Source: Tanypteryx hageni (lineage: Eukaryota > Arthropoda > Insecta > Odonata > Petaluridae). From it: a DNA stretch of 64,000 bases. The stretch is taken from NCBI GenBank assembly GCA_028673005.1, contig CM054117.1, forward strand, positions 49,631,370 to 49,695,369, in the 5' to 3' direction. This document shows positions 20,773 through 32,867 of the stretch, in pieces (position 1 is the first letter of the stretch; every line of letters begins with the position of its first letter). Position numbers and translations under genes: made by a program. The notes below the pieces were generated by a model. It saw only the letters and a list, made by a program, of their open reading frames with translations, had not been told where the DNA came from and did no database searches.

Positions 20773-22432
20773 CCATATTTTCTGGTCTATAACGCATGTG
20801 TTATCTATACAAAAAATATAAAAATCGGGGAAAAACATCATGCGCATTATACAAAGGAAAATAAAATTTTATTGAATTCAATGCATATTAACTTTTACAA
20901 TTCATTCGAAACCATAAAAATCATCACCTGAGTCAATGTCAAATGATTCAATAGCACTCATAATTTGGTCAGGCACATTTGAAACTTCATTTTCACAAGA
21001 ATCACCTTCATCATCTTCAAATTCTTCCGTGTCTGTCGTAAGTGTATCACTAAGAGCCTTTTCAAAACAGTTTTTTACACAGCTAGCCGTCACAGATCCC
21101 CAACTCTCAACGATCCATTTACACATTTCTGCATAGGATGGTCTTTTCACTTTCCCGGAGTTAGTATGTTGATGCACACCCGCTAATATCCAATCCTCCC
21201 ACTTAGCTCGCAATTTTGATTTAAATGACTTGTTCACGGACAGATCTAGTGGTTGAAGTTTTTTGGTTAAACCACCGGGAATGATAGCTAGCTTTGAATA
21301 TTTACCGACCAATTTTTTAATTTCAGGCGTCACATGACAACGACATGAATCCATGACAAACAGTGACTTCCGATTAAAAAAAGGCAGATTTTCGCTTTCT
21401 CCACACACTGTCCAACCAAACCCTCATCATTTCTTGGTTCATCCAACCTTTCTCATTTGCGGTTACTACAATGTCCATAGGAAAGCATTTTTTCGGCACA
21501 GTCTTTTGTTTAAAAATCACCATAGGAGGAAGCGTAGAACCATCAGACATTGCACACAAAACAACTGTAAAATTCGACTTCTCATGCCCAGTAGTTGCTA
21601 TGGAAACATCTTTCACCCCTTTAAGGTTCACAGTTCTAGCACAAGGAAGATCAAAACTCACCGGAACCTTGTCCATATTGCCGACATGCATTGCATCAAC
21701 TCCAGACATGTTTTCTTTCATATATTGTCTAAACTTAATCATTTTCGCCTCCCAGTCCATCGGTAACTTTTGGCCGATGCTTGTCGATGTAGGAACACAC
21801 AAATTGTTCCTCCTCATGAAACGGAATCCCCAGGAAGGATACGCTTTGAAGCCCACGATGCCCATCTCTTGAGCAATGCATTTCGCTTGCAATAAGACCC
21901 TTGTTGTTGAAATCCTAATGCCTTTTGCCCTTTCTCTTATCACCCACTCATACAGTTCTTCCTCGAGTTCTGGCCAAAAGCATTTTCTAAAACGCATTGC
22001 TCGTTTTTTCCGATGCAACTTTTTCAGCATCAATTCGCCTTTATGCCATTCTCGTACACTTGATTCCCCTACGTCAAACTTTCTTCCAGCCTCACGATTT
22101 CCTTTTTCTATAGCAAATATTACAACTTCTAATTTAAACTGCGAAGTATATGATTTTCGCTTTCGCATATTTTTGTTTTCCATGGTAAATTAAAAACTTT
22201 TTCAATACCGACGCCAAGCTAATTCAAGACTCAATAAGACCATGTGGTGTACAGTGAAAACAACTGAATAACGGAAAGCCACAGCAAATTTTAATTGATT
22301 CATTTTTTTCAGGAAGTGCTTGTTTCAAATAGATTTTTTTTTACTGCGTGTTTTCTATACATTTGTACCAGGTTTGAAGAAAATCACTTGCGCATTATCT
22401 ATAAGGTGCGCGTTATAGACCAGAAAATACGG
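20773..22432 (-). mobile_element. pogo element, nearly intact, TA target
   Basis: TIRs CCATATTTTCTGGTCTATAA CGCA (20773) and, from 22432, CCGTATTTTCTGGTCTATAA CGCG are each flanked by TA (20771-20772 and 22433-22434). The 1660-bp element contains one transposase gene in two overlapping frames on the minus strand. The related Tigger copy at 57216 keeps the uninterrupted sequence GAAATTAATAAAGATATTAT, which confirms the insertion point at TA. Confidence 0.92.
20902..22183 (-). pseudogene. pogo transposase (DDE_1) with single frameshift
   Basis: ATG at 22183. The first frame runs to 21374 and the second from 21408 to 20902, overlapping by 35 bp; they join at an A7 run (plus-strand 21375-21382) by a single-base slip. 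Domains: psq/Brinker-like HTH (YTSQFKLEVVIFAIEKGNRE...VREW, residues about 12-47), CENP-B-like HTH (about 70-150, WPELEEELYEWVIRERAKG), then the DDD core with NMDKVPVSFD (first Asp), SLFVMDSCRCHVT (second) and LQPLDLSVNKSFK (third). An acidic tail ends DFYGFE. About 425 residues, normal for the family. All three catalytic Asp are intact. Recent inactivation or assembly error. Confidence 0.92.
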
Positions 22433-22689
22433 TAATAAAGATACTATTTATTACTTTTGAAGTGAAACCACCGCGGTGACACTAATAAATCTGACTAGCT
22501 TATTGTTTGCATTCTTATGTCAAAGGGAAATGTTTGTCCTCAATTCCACAGATTCATGTCACCACCGGGTGCCGAATGTTCATTTTCTTTCCAGTTGCCC
22601 TTCAGTTTATAATTTGACTTCCACATGATAACATTGCATTGCATTGCATGATAATATTGCATTGTTTATGAGAAATTGTATAAACTATA

Positions 22690-24162
22690 TTTTTTAGCTA
22701 CCACCGCCACACCACCTGGAGGCAACTTTTGTAAACACTATGCTTAGTTACATCTTAGTAACGCTACTTTTTATTTTCTTAATTGTTGTAGCTTTGTGGC
22801 TATATCCAATATCAGAAGACTATGGTATGAGTTTATTTATGTTCTTTGTACTTTTTCTCAGTTTCTTAAAATATTTATTATCATTTAACTTATTTGGAAT
22901 TTAAAAAAATATTACCGGTATGGAGAAAGTCATGTGGTGGCCACATCAAATTTTTAAAAATTAATTAAGAAAATAAAAAAATGTCAATTTTTATAACAAT
23001 GATTTTTCTCTCCTCAATATCTCAGGGTGTTCATTTTGTAGAAACTTCCTATTTATTGAAAATAGGAAATATTACCTCACAATCACACTTCATTTGTACT
23101 TTTAAATTTCCCATGTCCAGTAATATGATATTATGGATATTATGTGTTTAAAAATCTCCAGGTTTGAGTTACAACTGTTAGGGTTTTTGTTTTATTTGGA
23201 TCCAAAATCTCAAGGTTAGAAATCAGTGCGAGGTGGTAACTCTACGGGGTAATCAAAGATGAAAAAATAAAGTGCCATATATACTCATGTATAAAGCAAA
23301 GTTTTAAGACCAAATAGTGAAGCTAAAAACTAGGAGGGCACCTTATACATGCATAACAATTATGGGAAGTTGAAATCCTAAAATCGAAGTGTATCTACCT
23401 TGCACCAGATTCTTACTTTTTGGGTGGATTGAAGGGGAAGCCACATTAACTATTGATAATCCAACTTAAAGTTGTTAATAAAATGGATCTGACACCTACC
23501 TACTTGTTACGTTTCACATTTCCCTAGCACATCAGCTGATCGCTGTTGTGTTGCCGGGTAGACTTCCCACATAATACATTAAAAATTACTCTATTTTATT
23601 TTTCAAAGGGTTAAATAAAATTTAACTATAAAAAATGTTTTATTGTTGAACTCCTCTCCATGGAGGCATGATAATTTGTCACGCTGGCTTTGAAACAAAA
23701 AACATTGTTTAGGCAAATTGAAATAACTTTTAGTTAATGTTAATGGAAGAGTACAGGAAGTGATTAAAAACTGAAGTAATTTAAAAGCCACAGAAATCCC
23801 CTTCTCATCATCTTCAGCACCAAATAACTCGCCCCAATCTGCTGTATCATCATATGGATCATCAAAAGCGTCTTTGTCATTATCAATCACGTCTTTATCA
23901 GCCCCATGAAATATCTTGTTCCGTTAAGTTCATTTGACATACCAAAAATTTTTGGAAGACATTATTATGTCTGTATTAGTTTCGTTTCATGACTCCACCA
24001 CCCAATTCACAAAATGTTACATCTTTTGGCACACCTTGCATTTTCAATAGCAAGAACTAACAACTTTATTATAGCTAGTACTGCCTTAAACAGCTGAATA
24101 ATGGACTGCGTTGCCATAACATCATGTATTTTATTTCTTGGTTTATTGGAAGTTTAAATAAA
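22690..24162. other. Intron sequence with a pogo-like remnant
   Basis: Mostly non-coding. CCATATATACTCATGTATAA AGC at 23275-23297 resembles a pogo terminus. Minus-strand 23890-23800 encodes an acidic DDPYDDTADWGELFGAEDDE stretch like the tail of pogo transposases. Neither partner end nor catalytic core is visible, so this is only suggestive. Confidence 0.35.
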
Positions 24163-24411
24163 TTGTTGAAATTGTTTTTCACCCAACCCGAGAGGGGGAA
24201 CAGTTAACGTGAGAAGGAACCAAAAACACTTCAACTAACTTACCCAACCTGGTGGGGTCGAGTACCTACAATGTTCATACGTGTTATTTGTTGAAATTGT
24301 ATTTAACCCAACCCAAGGGGGGGAACACAGTGAATGTGAGAAGGAACCAAAAACACTTCAACTAATTTACCCAACTGGTGAGGCTGACTACAATGTTTCT
24401 ACATATTTGGA
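24163..24411. repeat. Two-copy tandem repeat, 125-bp unit
   Basis: Units 24163-24287 and 24288-24411 both begin TTGTTGAAATTGT, share ACCCAACCC, GTGAGAAGGAACCAAAAACA and CTTCAACTAA, and end near ACAATGTT. Similarity is high, so the duplication is fairly recent. No coding content. Confidence 0.85.
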
Positions 24412-24458
24412 ATGTGCATGTAGAAGTTCCCTCCACGAAGAGACATAGATGTTGTGAC

Positions 24459-26252
24459 TAGAGTTTTGGAACCAGAAATTTCCGTTCCTGGGAATTTACT
24501 CGATATTTCTTATTCTTGGTTCCCCGGAAAATTTTTTAATGATTCCTGGGAATTGTATGTTTGAATTTTGTGCCAAGTCAAGATTTTCCAGAATTGCTTT
24601 CATAGCTGGTTTTTCAAAGATATTCTTCTGAATTTCAGCCCCAAATGTTAAGCTATCAAATTAGTTTTGATTTTTTTATTTTGTGTGTTGCACCAATAGA
24701 ACTTATGATGATTACTAAATATTTTTTCAGTGAATGCTATTTAGTAACTGAGTTATTAGGAGTTTGAGATTAAGGATCAGGTTGCATTTCTCGCTATTAG
24801 TTTTAATGGAGCGCTAATACAATGTCAAAATGGCTTCTTCTCGCGCCCGTGAATGTCATTATTAAAAAAAAGCTCCAAAAGTAATGGTTACATGATGCAT
24901 GAATCTGAAACTATGGGCTAAAGTGAACTCCCTTCCCCTCCTATTCTTCTTCCTTCCCCCTTCCTTCCTCGCCTAATCGACCAAATTAGCTATTCTTATC
25001 AAGTGAATTATATATAAATTAGGAAGATGCCTGTTGAAATTCAATGGGAAAGTTTTTAAATGAAATTTGGTGAAAAGATGCGACGCAAAGCTATTACTCA
25101 AATCAATGGTACCTACCCAATTATACGAAATCGGCAACAATGTAAATCATTGAGAATGTGTCAAATTCTCGCATTAAAAACTGATCTGGTGATCAATTCG
25201 ACGCGTATTAAAAATCGATGGTAGGAAAACAAACGTTCGTTCTTTTAGACATTCGTTGTTTCAGGTCTCAAACTCCTACGATGGTTAATATATTAATGTT
25301 CTGCATTCAAATGTTTCCTTCTCTCGTATAACGCAACGAATGTTGGTTGCTATGAAAATCAGTTCCCTCACTTTCTCACCTATTAAAAACATTACAAGTA
25401 CGCTTTCAATGAAAGGAATGAAATGACAATAGGATTTCGAGATTTAACAATGCAATTGGTTTGCAAGGCAACATTCTGTTAAAATGGCAAGATTTCCCCA
25501 AAATATGTGAATTTAACGTTTGATATGAGGAATTTCGAACAGTAAGATGAACAGAATAAGAAATATAATTTTTTCTTTAAAATGATTTAAATCGAAAATC
25601 GTTGGTTAATTCTGTCTAATTCAGATCTCAAAAAGAAGAAAAGCCTGCACGTCCAAAAGTCGATGTTTACGTGTTATTTTATGGGAACTGGATGTTTTCC
25701 TTAGAGTCGAACCCAAAACTTTTTCGAGTTTTCGTCATAACCTTAAAATGTCAATCGAGCATTCCTGCCAAATTTAAAAAATATATCACGATCCTTTATC
25801 GAATTATTTGAATTTTTATAGCTTGACAGAGGGAGCCACAAAGGGACAGATGAAAGCTCTTATAGATTTTAGATTATTTTTAAACCTCTTTCATACATTT
25901 TCTACCCTCAGTTTTAACTATGAGGAAATTTCAATATAGGATATATTAGTAGTAGTTGGTCTCTTGTTATCTCCACATCGTCAACATCGAGGAAAGATCG
26001 GTTTCGCAATTCAAAGTATGTTTGAATATTGAATCTGCTAACAATTTGTCGCGAATAATCTATCACGTCATAGGGATTTATTAAAGACATGTATTTACTT
26101 TGTATCAATAATAAATATCATATTTAAATTAAAAATGGTGTATTAAATACTAAAAAATGCAAAATCAGTCTTATTCCCGGGCCCCGGGATTCCCGGGATA
26201 TTTAAAAATCTAATTCCCGGGAAAAAAATATCGCCGGTAACCCGCAACTCGA
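24459..26252. mobile_element. hAT-like element with near-perfect 8-bp duplication
   Basis: The flanks GTTGTGAC (24451-24458) and GTCGTGAC (26253-26260) agree at 7 of 8. Short termini TAGAGTT and TCGAGTT lie just inside, and both ends are rich in (C)CCGGGAATT-type sequence (for example 24496 and 26190). The interior shows a 64-codon minus-strand frame (25914-26108) that I do not recognise, and otherwise no transposase. Probably non-autonomous. Confidence 0.65.
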
Positions 26253-26260
26253 GTCGTGAC

Positions 26261-27755
26261 TACGAAGTACATTATTTGGGCGTTGGAGGAGTTAGTAGTT
26301 CTGGCTGTTGAAAAATCAAAGCTAGCCCATCTTTTTGAATCCATATTGTTTTACAGTATGGATTTATAGGAGTGTCACTTATCTGAAACACGAAACATTG
26401 GGAATGAGTGAACTAAATGAACTACGCTTTCTTAGACATGACATGTATGTAATTAATCGTACCTGTCGCTTGCTTCCTGATATCTGTTCAATTTTCACGT
26501 TATTCCTTTTATTAAACAACTTTAGAACAATCATTGGTAAAAATTTGAGAATCGGAAAGCGAGAGCGAAAATCCGCTAAAAATCAAAACTCCAATCTAGA
26601 TCTTTTTTTGTCTGAATTGAGTGATAGGCGGCAACACAGTTTCCTACGTGGCATCACTGTTTGTCCAATCTGACCGCATGACGGCATGTGTAGGCATGCC
26701 AGATATCCATGTCTGATATGCAGGTCTCATTACTGAAGATATCTCTTGTTTATTGTTCTTCTAAGACGTAATGTGGAGCCTATAAAACGTAATATTCGTG
26801 GCTATAATATAACATGCTCTTCCTAAGCTACCGGTGACCTTATTATCTGTGTTAAAGTCGTATTAAAATATATTTAACTAAACGAAAAATTCAACTACTT
26901 TATGCAAATTGGATTCACGACATTTTTGAGCTTATTTACAATATATTATCATTTAAAAGTATAATTTACTCTAACTTAAAGTTTTAAAGATATTTATTTA
27001 CGATATTGTAGCGTAATACACAATACAGTGCTGTAATTGTAAAATTTTGTTCTACCCCTCAAAAAGCTCATGAAAAAGTCGGGATTTTTTGGAAAATTTA
27101 GGGTCGCGCATTTTACTCGAGTTTATACGAATTTAAAAATATCTTCAAAATCATACAGATTTTAATATGCAAAAAAGAAATATATAGGTAGCATTTTGTA
27201 CAAAAAAATTAACATTAGAAAAGTAACATTTATTTGATGTAATTTTTTGTCATTTTAGTAATTTTTTCTTCGTTTTGGAAACCTTGGGGCAGGGGGGATA
27301 ATTACATCATTTACAACCCCTGCGGTCATCCTTGGGTTGGTGTATGATTTGAAAAAAACATTTCTTGCTGTAAGTTGTCTAGACCAAGCCAGAGAAGTTT
27401 TTAACCGCCACAGTAGTCATAAGTTAAATTATTTTGTTGGGATTTGCATTTGTTATAAAAATCTAATGAAAGATTAACGAAATGGAGATTTTTATATGAA
27501 TAAATTTTGTTCATGTTGATTAAAAATAACTTTTGAATTAATCTGCACCTAAAGAAAATGTAGATTCTTGATTTTCTGCTGTTTTGTTTGCCATGTTGTT
27601 TTTATGTTGTACCTCCATAATATATTTGCCAATATTTTACTTGCATAATAATATGCCTTTTATAGTTTAGATATTTATTTAACTGTACTCTCTAGCATGT
27701 AAGAGTTTTAATCAATCGTGTTTTCTCGAAAGTTAATTTTTTAATTTCTTTTTAG
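26261..27755. other. End of intron 2, no gene
   Basis: AT-rich, only short frames. The frame at 26335-26673 (112 codons) shows no recognisable motif and is interrupted upstream. I see no element ends before the splice acceptor at 27755. Confidence 0.45.
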
Positions 27756-27870
27756 ACTGAATATGTGATATCTACGCAGTTAGAAATCATGGAATCATTC
27801 AAGAATTTTGATGAGTCTGTGGATGGAAGTAAGAATGGCCCTCTATGTGAAGATAAAGGAAGTGTTGAAG
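27756..27870 (+). CDS. Zinc-finger gene, exon 3
   Basis: Acceptor TTTTTAG at 27755 and donor GAAG|GTCAGT at 27870. It encodes a 38-residue acidic linker starting TEYVISTQLEIMESF, with no finger. It begins on a codon boundary, as exon 2 requires, and ends after one base of a Glu codon that exon 4 completes with AA. Phase agreement on both sides supports it, although this is the least distinctive exon. It sits after an 11.3-kb intron filled with transposons. Confidence 0.75.
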
Positions 27871-28496
27871 GTCAGTTGGTTTATTACTTGCTCTGTATTA
27901 GAATGGAAAAAGGAACACATGAGTGCACTTCTTTTTATTGTTGTTACGCGTAAAAGTTCTCTTGTGAAGTAGCTTCACAACTTGAAGGTTTATATATTTG
28001 TGTAGAGCATAACAAATTTGGGTTGGCTCCTAGTCTGAATTCATCAAAGATGAAGTTTACTCGATCAAATGGAGGGAATCACTGCCACTCTTCAAAGTGC
28101 TTCTGCTGTTATGTTTCAGGAAATAATGGCAAGAAATTGATGTGTGTTATGTCGCTTCTCATAATTCTGTAGAGATTCCATAGTTCAATTGTTCCCAACA
28201 TTTTTGCAGACAGCAACCTTTCAGACATAAAAAGAATTTGGCTGCATCCTCACCTTGAAGCAAAGTTGTGTACTTATACATATGGATATCGCTATGTTTG
28301 GATGATCATTTGTTGGTACTACGTACATTGGTACTCGTACATCATCATCGGTTTATTAATGGCTATTTCTCTTATAACTTATTTATATATTGATTATTAT
28401 TAAGGATTGAGTTATTCCTGTTGAGCAAATAGAACTAATTGGTTTTTAATGGAAGTGGCCCATGGGTAATGGTGAATTTTGATTTTTTGTACTTAG
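27871..28496. other. Start of intron 3, no gene
   Basis: Non-coding intron sequence after donor GTCAGT; no element recognised. Confidence 0.45.
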
Positions 28497-29062
28497 TTAA
28501 CCCTTTCTACGCGGCCCCAAAATTCGCAGTTTCTTACGGGTGACTGAATTGAATTCTCAATGTTTTTCATTAGATTATGTTACATTATTCATAATTTTCC
28601 AAGTATTTCTTAAAAGTAAGATGTTCAGAACAATTTATCCTTGATTCTACAATAAAAATAAGTGCATAGAAACATTAAATGTTTAATAAACAATTAAAAA
28701 GTATGAACAAAAAAAGTAGTTTTGCAAATTTTTTTTCCTCACTATAATGGAATTTGGTTTCTCTTATAAATACATAAACCCGTAAAAATGAAGAAAGTGA
28801 TCAAACACACAATAAAAAATTACGATTAAATGATCTAATATGATTACATGATTACGAGTGAGTACTAACCACCAACACAATCCAATGCATATCTGATGAA
28901 AAAATTGGCAACTGTGCAACTGACGTTACCCAAACAGAGGTGAGCCAAACTGATGTCTAGAGACGAAAGGATGCTAAGATGTGACAGTCCCCCACCCGAA
29001 CCATTAGAACCGGATCTAGCACAATGATGGGAATTCCAGTCATACTGCATTGAACGTGTTAA
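28497..29062. mobile_element. Possible TTAA-flanked MITE
   Basis: TTAACCCTTTCTACGCGG at 28497 and, on the minus strand from 29062, TTAACACGTTCAATGCAG resemble worn piggyBac-type ends, both starting at TTAA. Similarity beyond the first dozen bases is weak and the interior is non-coding. Confidence 0.4.
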
Positions 29063-29110
29063 TCTATATATTAATAGTGTAAAAAATTAGGTTTTTAAAG
29101 CAAAGGTAAC

Positions 29111-29273
29111 AGCCACCTTAACGTGAGATGCATCAAATTAAACGTCTTGACCTCCAGATTTGCAGGAAAATGATAAAATTGAAGTCGGTCATATTTTTGG
29201 CGAGATATTAAGGTTTTTCTTGACCGGCTAAGCTCTGCTCGACGCAGTTGTAGTGGATGATGTTAAGGTGGCA
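29111..29273. repeat. Foldback pair around 140 bp
   Basis: AGCCACCTTAAC (29111-29122) pairs with GTTAAGGTGGCA (29262-29273), with additional weak pairing inside (GTGAGATGCATC against GGATGATG). Probably a small MITE; no duplication identified. Confidence 0.4.
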
Positions 29274-29279
29274 CTGCTA

Positions 29280-30110
29280 GCGGACATTAGATGCTGTAGG
29301 AAATAACATGGTACTCCAAACATACATTAGTAAAAGTAAACAAACCTTGCAGTCGCTGTCCTTCATGATAATGTGACAGAAGGCTAACTACCAAGACAAT
29401 ATTTAATCTAACCAACCAGTTGATTTATCGACAGGCAACTGCTAGTTCTTGTAAATAATAATGTGCAGATGTAAATAAATTTCCATTTCTTAGGTATTCA
29501 TTTCATGCTTAGTATTTATTTTATTTTTGGAAGTGACAAATGCAATTACTGGAATATGGAAGTATGTAGAAGCGCTGTTATATTGCTAGCATATTCAAGT
29601 ATATTAATGCAAATATTTGACTTTGGGAGTAAATGAGATAAATTTTTAACCTTGGTCCCAAATTTAAGAAAGAGAAAAAACATCAGCTGGCGTTCAAGCA
29701 CGTGCAATATTTTACCTCTTTTTTTACAAATTTTTTGTTGTTTGTTGTTATATCCACTATAACTACTCATGTTTTGACAGGGATCAAATAATGATTTATA
29801 ATCTTATGGTACTCAATAACATTAGAGAGATCAGTAATCTGTTACTTAATGTTACAAAATAACAAAAAATAGCAAAAGATTACATTATATATTTTTATAT
29901 AACATTATGGAGACACTATACTTGCAATAAAATATTATTTAAATAATCAGCATTTAGCTATTTAGGGGAACATTAATCACAAAACATTATTTAAATAATC
30001 AACTTTATTTATTTGATTAATGATATACCTACATGTTTTTATAATATACATATAGTTTATTGTAAATTGTAATAGTTATTGCTTGTTCAAGCTTAACAGT
30101 CTATAATAAA
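29280..30110. other. Intron 3 sequence, no gene
   Basis: AT-rich, with a short direct repeat ATTATTTAAATAATCA at about 29935 and 29986. No protein remnant. Confidence 0.4.
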
Positions 30111-30590
30111 GGAAACAAGATGATCCAAACTTATGATGCCTACTTTCCATTTAATCATTTATTTAATACTTATATTGTCTTTAATAGCTTTAAAATCACT
30201 GCGGATATGTTGTTTTTTTATGTTCCCAAATTTCATTATTTAGCGTTATAAAATATTACAAATACATTCGAACGGAATATTAAATTGATCACATGTATTT
30301 GTGCGGCAGAAATAACGTGTGTATGTATTAGGCTATACTGAATCTGAGTCCAACAATAGTCGTTGCTTTGGCAACACTTGTAATGAGTGATAAAAACTGC
30401 AAAAACGCCAGTATTTATGCAAAATTCTAAGAAATACAATCGATAAGCAAAATTCTACGATAAAAATTAGAATCTTCATTCCTTTCCTCAGAGAATAGTA
30501 CAAAACTCTCTCCGATATTACAATTCTAAGATATTTTAATGTGCAATAGAAAATTACCCTGCACGATGGATTTCAGATTTCCCATATAAA
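30111..30590 (-). repeat. Interspersed repeat, copy B, cut by piggyBac
   Basis: It aligns to copy A (12782-13244) in inverse orientation from AAACAAGATGATCCAAAC to CCCTGCACGATGGATTTCAG. Homology ends at about 30590, where TTAACCC of the piggyBac element begins. The tRNA-like part should lie beyond the insertion, but I did not find it on the other side. Confidence 0.8.
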
Positions 30591-32867
30591 TTAACCCTTT
30601 GCACTCGGATTTTTTTCTCTTGATTCTATTAGTCTACTCGGAATTTAATTTTTAAATACCCCCATATTTCATAAATGGCGGCACTATGATGAAAAACTCA
30701 ATTTTATTTTCATATAAACTTATTTATTTGCATTTTTTTACATTAAAAATTATTTTTCAACTCATACAGCAATTTTAATCTCTGTATTTTTTCATGGTGT
30801 GATATTTTTTGAAACATTCACCCACATGAAGACCTGGATTACGTTCACATGTCTCACAGATATAAATTGTCTCTATTCTTCCACCTTGGACTTTTCTATT
30901 TGAACAAACAACACAATCTTTATGTTTTTTGTTAGGGTGAGGGATGATTATATGGAGCTTTCCATCTAAACGTTGCTCTTGTTCTGTGGATGATGGTCTA
31001 CCCCTAGAAGTTAGTGTGCCACCCCGGAAATCTCCAACTAGATCACGTACAAGTTTCCTAATAAATCGTACATGAGATATCGGTTTTTCATTTTTTCTTT
31101 TTTGGCATTCTTTGTACAAAATGTAAGAATTCACAACACTGACCTCAAGCCCCCAGAAAATCAATTTACGCCACCATTTTAGAGTCTTCCTCATAAAACA
31201 GTGCGTGCTGGTGTGATCAGCTATATCAACTCCCCCCATAAAATTCGTATAATTTGTCACGACCTTGGGTTTGACAACTCTTTCTTTGCCACCACCTCGC
31301 ACTCTTCTTTCCACAGCTTCAGTCTCTGAAGTGTCCCATGTACTAAGCATGGTGACTATCCTCTTGTCTTTCCATGCAAGAAGCATTACATTTTCATCCC
31401 TGTACGCCACTATCTCCCCTTTCTTCAGTTTTGGATGTTTGATAACTGTTGGATTGTCTTTCATATTGGGCATTATTGTCCCTGTCAAGTGAGATTTTTC
31501 TTTGAGCAATTCCCTAGCAAGAGTGACACTTGTGTAATACCTATCAGTAAAGAGATGATAGCCTTGAGAATCAGATACTGAGTTCTTCAATCTGTCGTGA
31601 AGTTCTAAAACTATTCTGGTAGTAAAAGGAAGATCAGGTCTTACCAGGGTTTCGGATGTTATTCCACCATAATAAGGGACAAATGAATGTACGTAACCGC
31701 ATTTAGAATCTGAAAGGACATATAAACGTATACCCCATTTTGTTGGCTTTTTAGGATTATATGTGATGAAGCGTATCTTTCCCTTGAAACCAACAACAGC
31801 CTCATCAACAGCAATCTCCCTTCCAGGACAGAATCTCTCCCTAAATTTCATTTCCAGGTATAACAAAAAAGAGTTCACCTTCTCGGTTCTTGTTCTCAAA
31901 TCTTTACTTGACTTTTGATCATTTTTCAAGTGTAACATCCAAAATATTTGCAAAAACCTCTCCTTTTTGAAAACAGCTCGAAAAAATGGTATATGGGGCT
32001 CAAAATCCAAGGACCAATAATCCTGTAAGTTAGGGTGATTCAATACACCCATATTTAGTATTACACCTAAAAAAGCCTTCATTTCCTCTACCGTCACATC
32101 TTTCCAATTATTCCAAGTGGATCGCTTGGATAGTTCTTTCTGGCTAAGTTTACACCTAGCATACTCGTTTGTCTCATCCGCTATATTTTTTATCAATGTC
32201 TCTGTAAAAAACAACTGAAAAAACTCTATTGCTGTGGCACATCCAGAAGGAACTTGAGGTCCAGCACATAACTGTCCAGTGGAGAAAGGGATCCTCCTAG
32301 GTGCCTGGTCATTCACAGATGCAGCTTTCCATTTTTCTTTTGCTTGTTTTTCAACATAAACATCACTTTCACTGGATTTTATGACCGAATTTACAATGCT
32401 AACATCACCTTTATCTCCATCACTATCACTGTCAACACTTGTCACTTGTATAAACAATTTTGCTTCTTCGTTTTGTCTTTACAAATTCAACATCACTGTC
32501 ACCATCAGTACATTCACTCTGATCTTTGGTTGAAACAAGGGAAGTTTTCCTTTTCGTAATTCCACTCGGACCTGCAATTGGTTCATTATCCTCATATGCG
32601 TAATCAGAGCACTCACTTTCGTCACTATTATATTTTTCAATAGTTTCTTCATTGTCAATGTAAAATTCATCGTCACTGCTTTCTAAATCTTTGGAAAATC
32701 TATCCATCCTAAGGAGATGCAATTCGTTCTGAATATACGACTACTTGCGGACAAAGCATTCAGTCAACTACAGAGAAGGCGTCGTTTGTAAGAGAACCCT
32801 GTGTCTACTATATTTCATTTTTGAAATTGCCATTCTCTACTTTTCAGTGTTGCACTCTGTTATCTAC
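30591..32867 (-). mobile_element. piggyBac-like element
   Basis: The left terminus TTAACCCTTTGCACTCGG (30591) follows the broken end of repeat copy B. An inner CTACTCGGAATTT near 30632 may be an internal terminal repeat. The transposase gene lies on the minus strand, with AATAAA (minus strand) near 30723. The opposite terminus is not visible: the next element (TIR at 32868) starts about 145 bp past the transposase start, and no matching TTAA end was found beyond it. The right border given is therefore a limit, not a measured end. Confidence 0.8.
30775..32722 (-). pseudogene. piggyBac transposase, one frameshift
   Basis: The first frame (32722-32432, acidic start MDRFSKDLESSDDEF) and the main frame (32457-30775) overlap by 26 bp and join by one slip near 32440-32460, giving about 640 codons, typical of PGBD4-like proteins. 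Catalytic Asp residues are in AVDEAVVGFKG, HLFTDRYYTS and NFMGGVDIADH. The C-terminal Cys/His finger CVVCSNRK...CETCERNPGLHVGEC FKKYH is complete. The N-terminus is Ser/Asp/Glu-rich. The rest is open, so inactivation is recent or this is an assembly error. It catalyses TTAA-specific cut-and-paste transposition. Confidence 0.93.

Larger units (their letters stand above)
20542..22680. mobile_element. Tigger/pogo relic, copy 1, split by a pogo insertion
   Basis: The left terminus CAGCAAAACCTCACTAATTC follows TA at 20540-20541. The left arm is 20542-20772, and the right arm resumes at 22433 and runs to about 22680. Both arms align to the second copy at 57174-57290 and 57895-57965 (for example TTTATTACTTTTGAAGTGAA and TTTCCAGTTGCCCTTCAGTT). 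Between the arms lies the younger element 20773-22432. No transposase of its own remains. Confidence 0.75.

Noticed and set aside
24163..24411. CRISPR-like direct repeat
   Set aside because: Only two 125-bp units with no spacers; a plain tandem duplication in a eukaryotic intron.
26335..26673. 112-codon open frame in intron 2
   Set aside because: No domain recognised and no matching splice phase to the zinc-finger exons.
32344..32559. Plus-strand frame opposite the piggyBac N-terminus
   Set aside because: Shadow of the acidic minus-strand transposase sequence.
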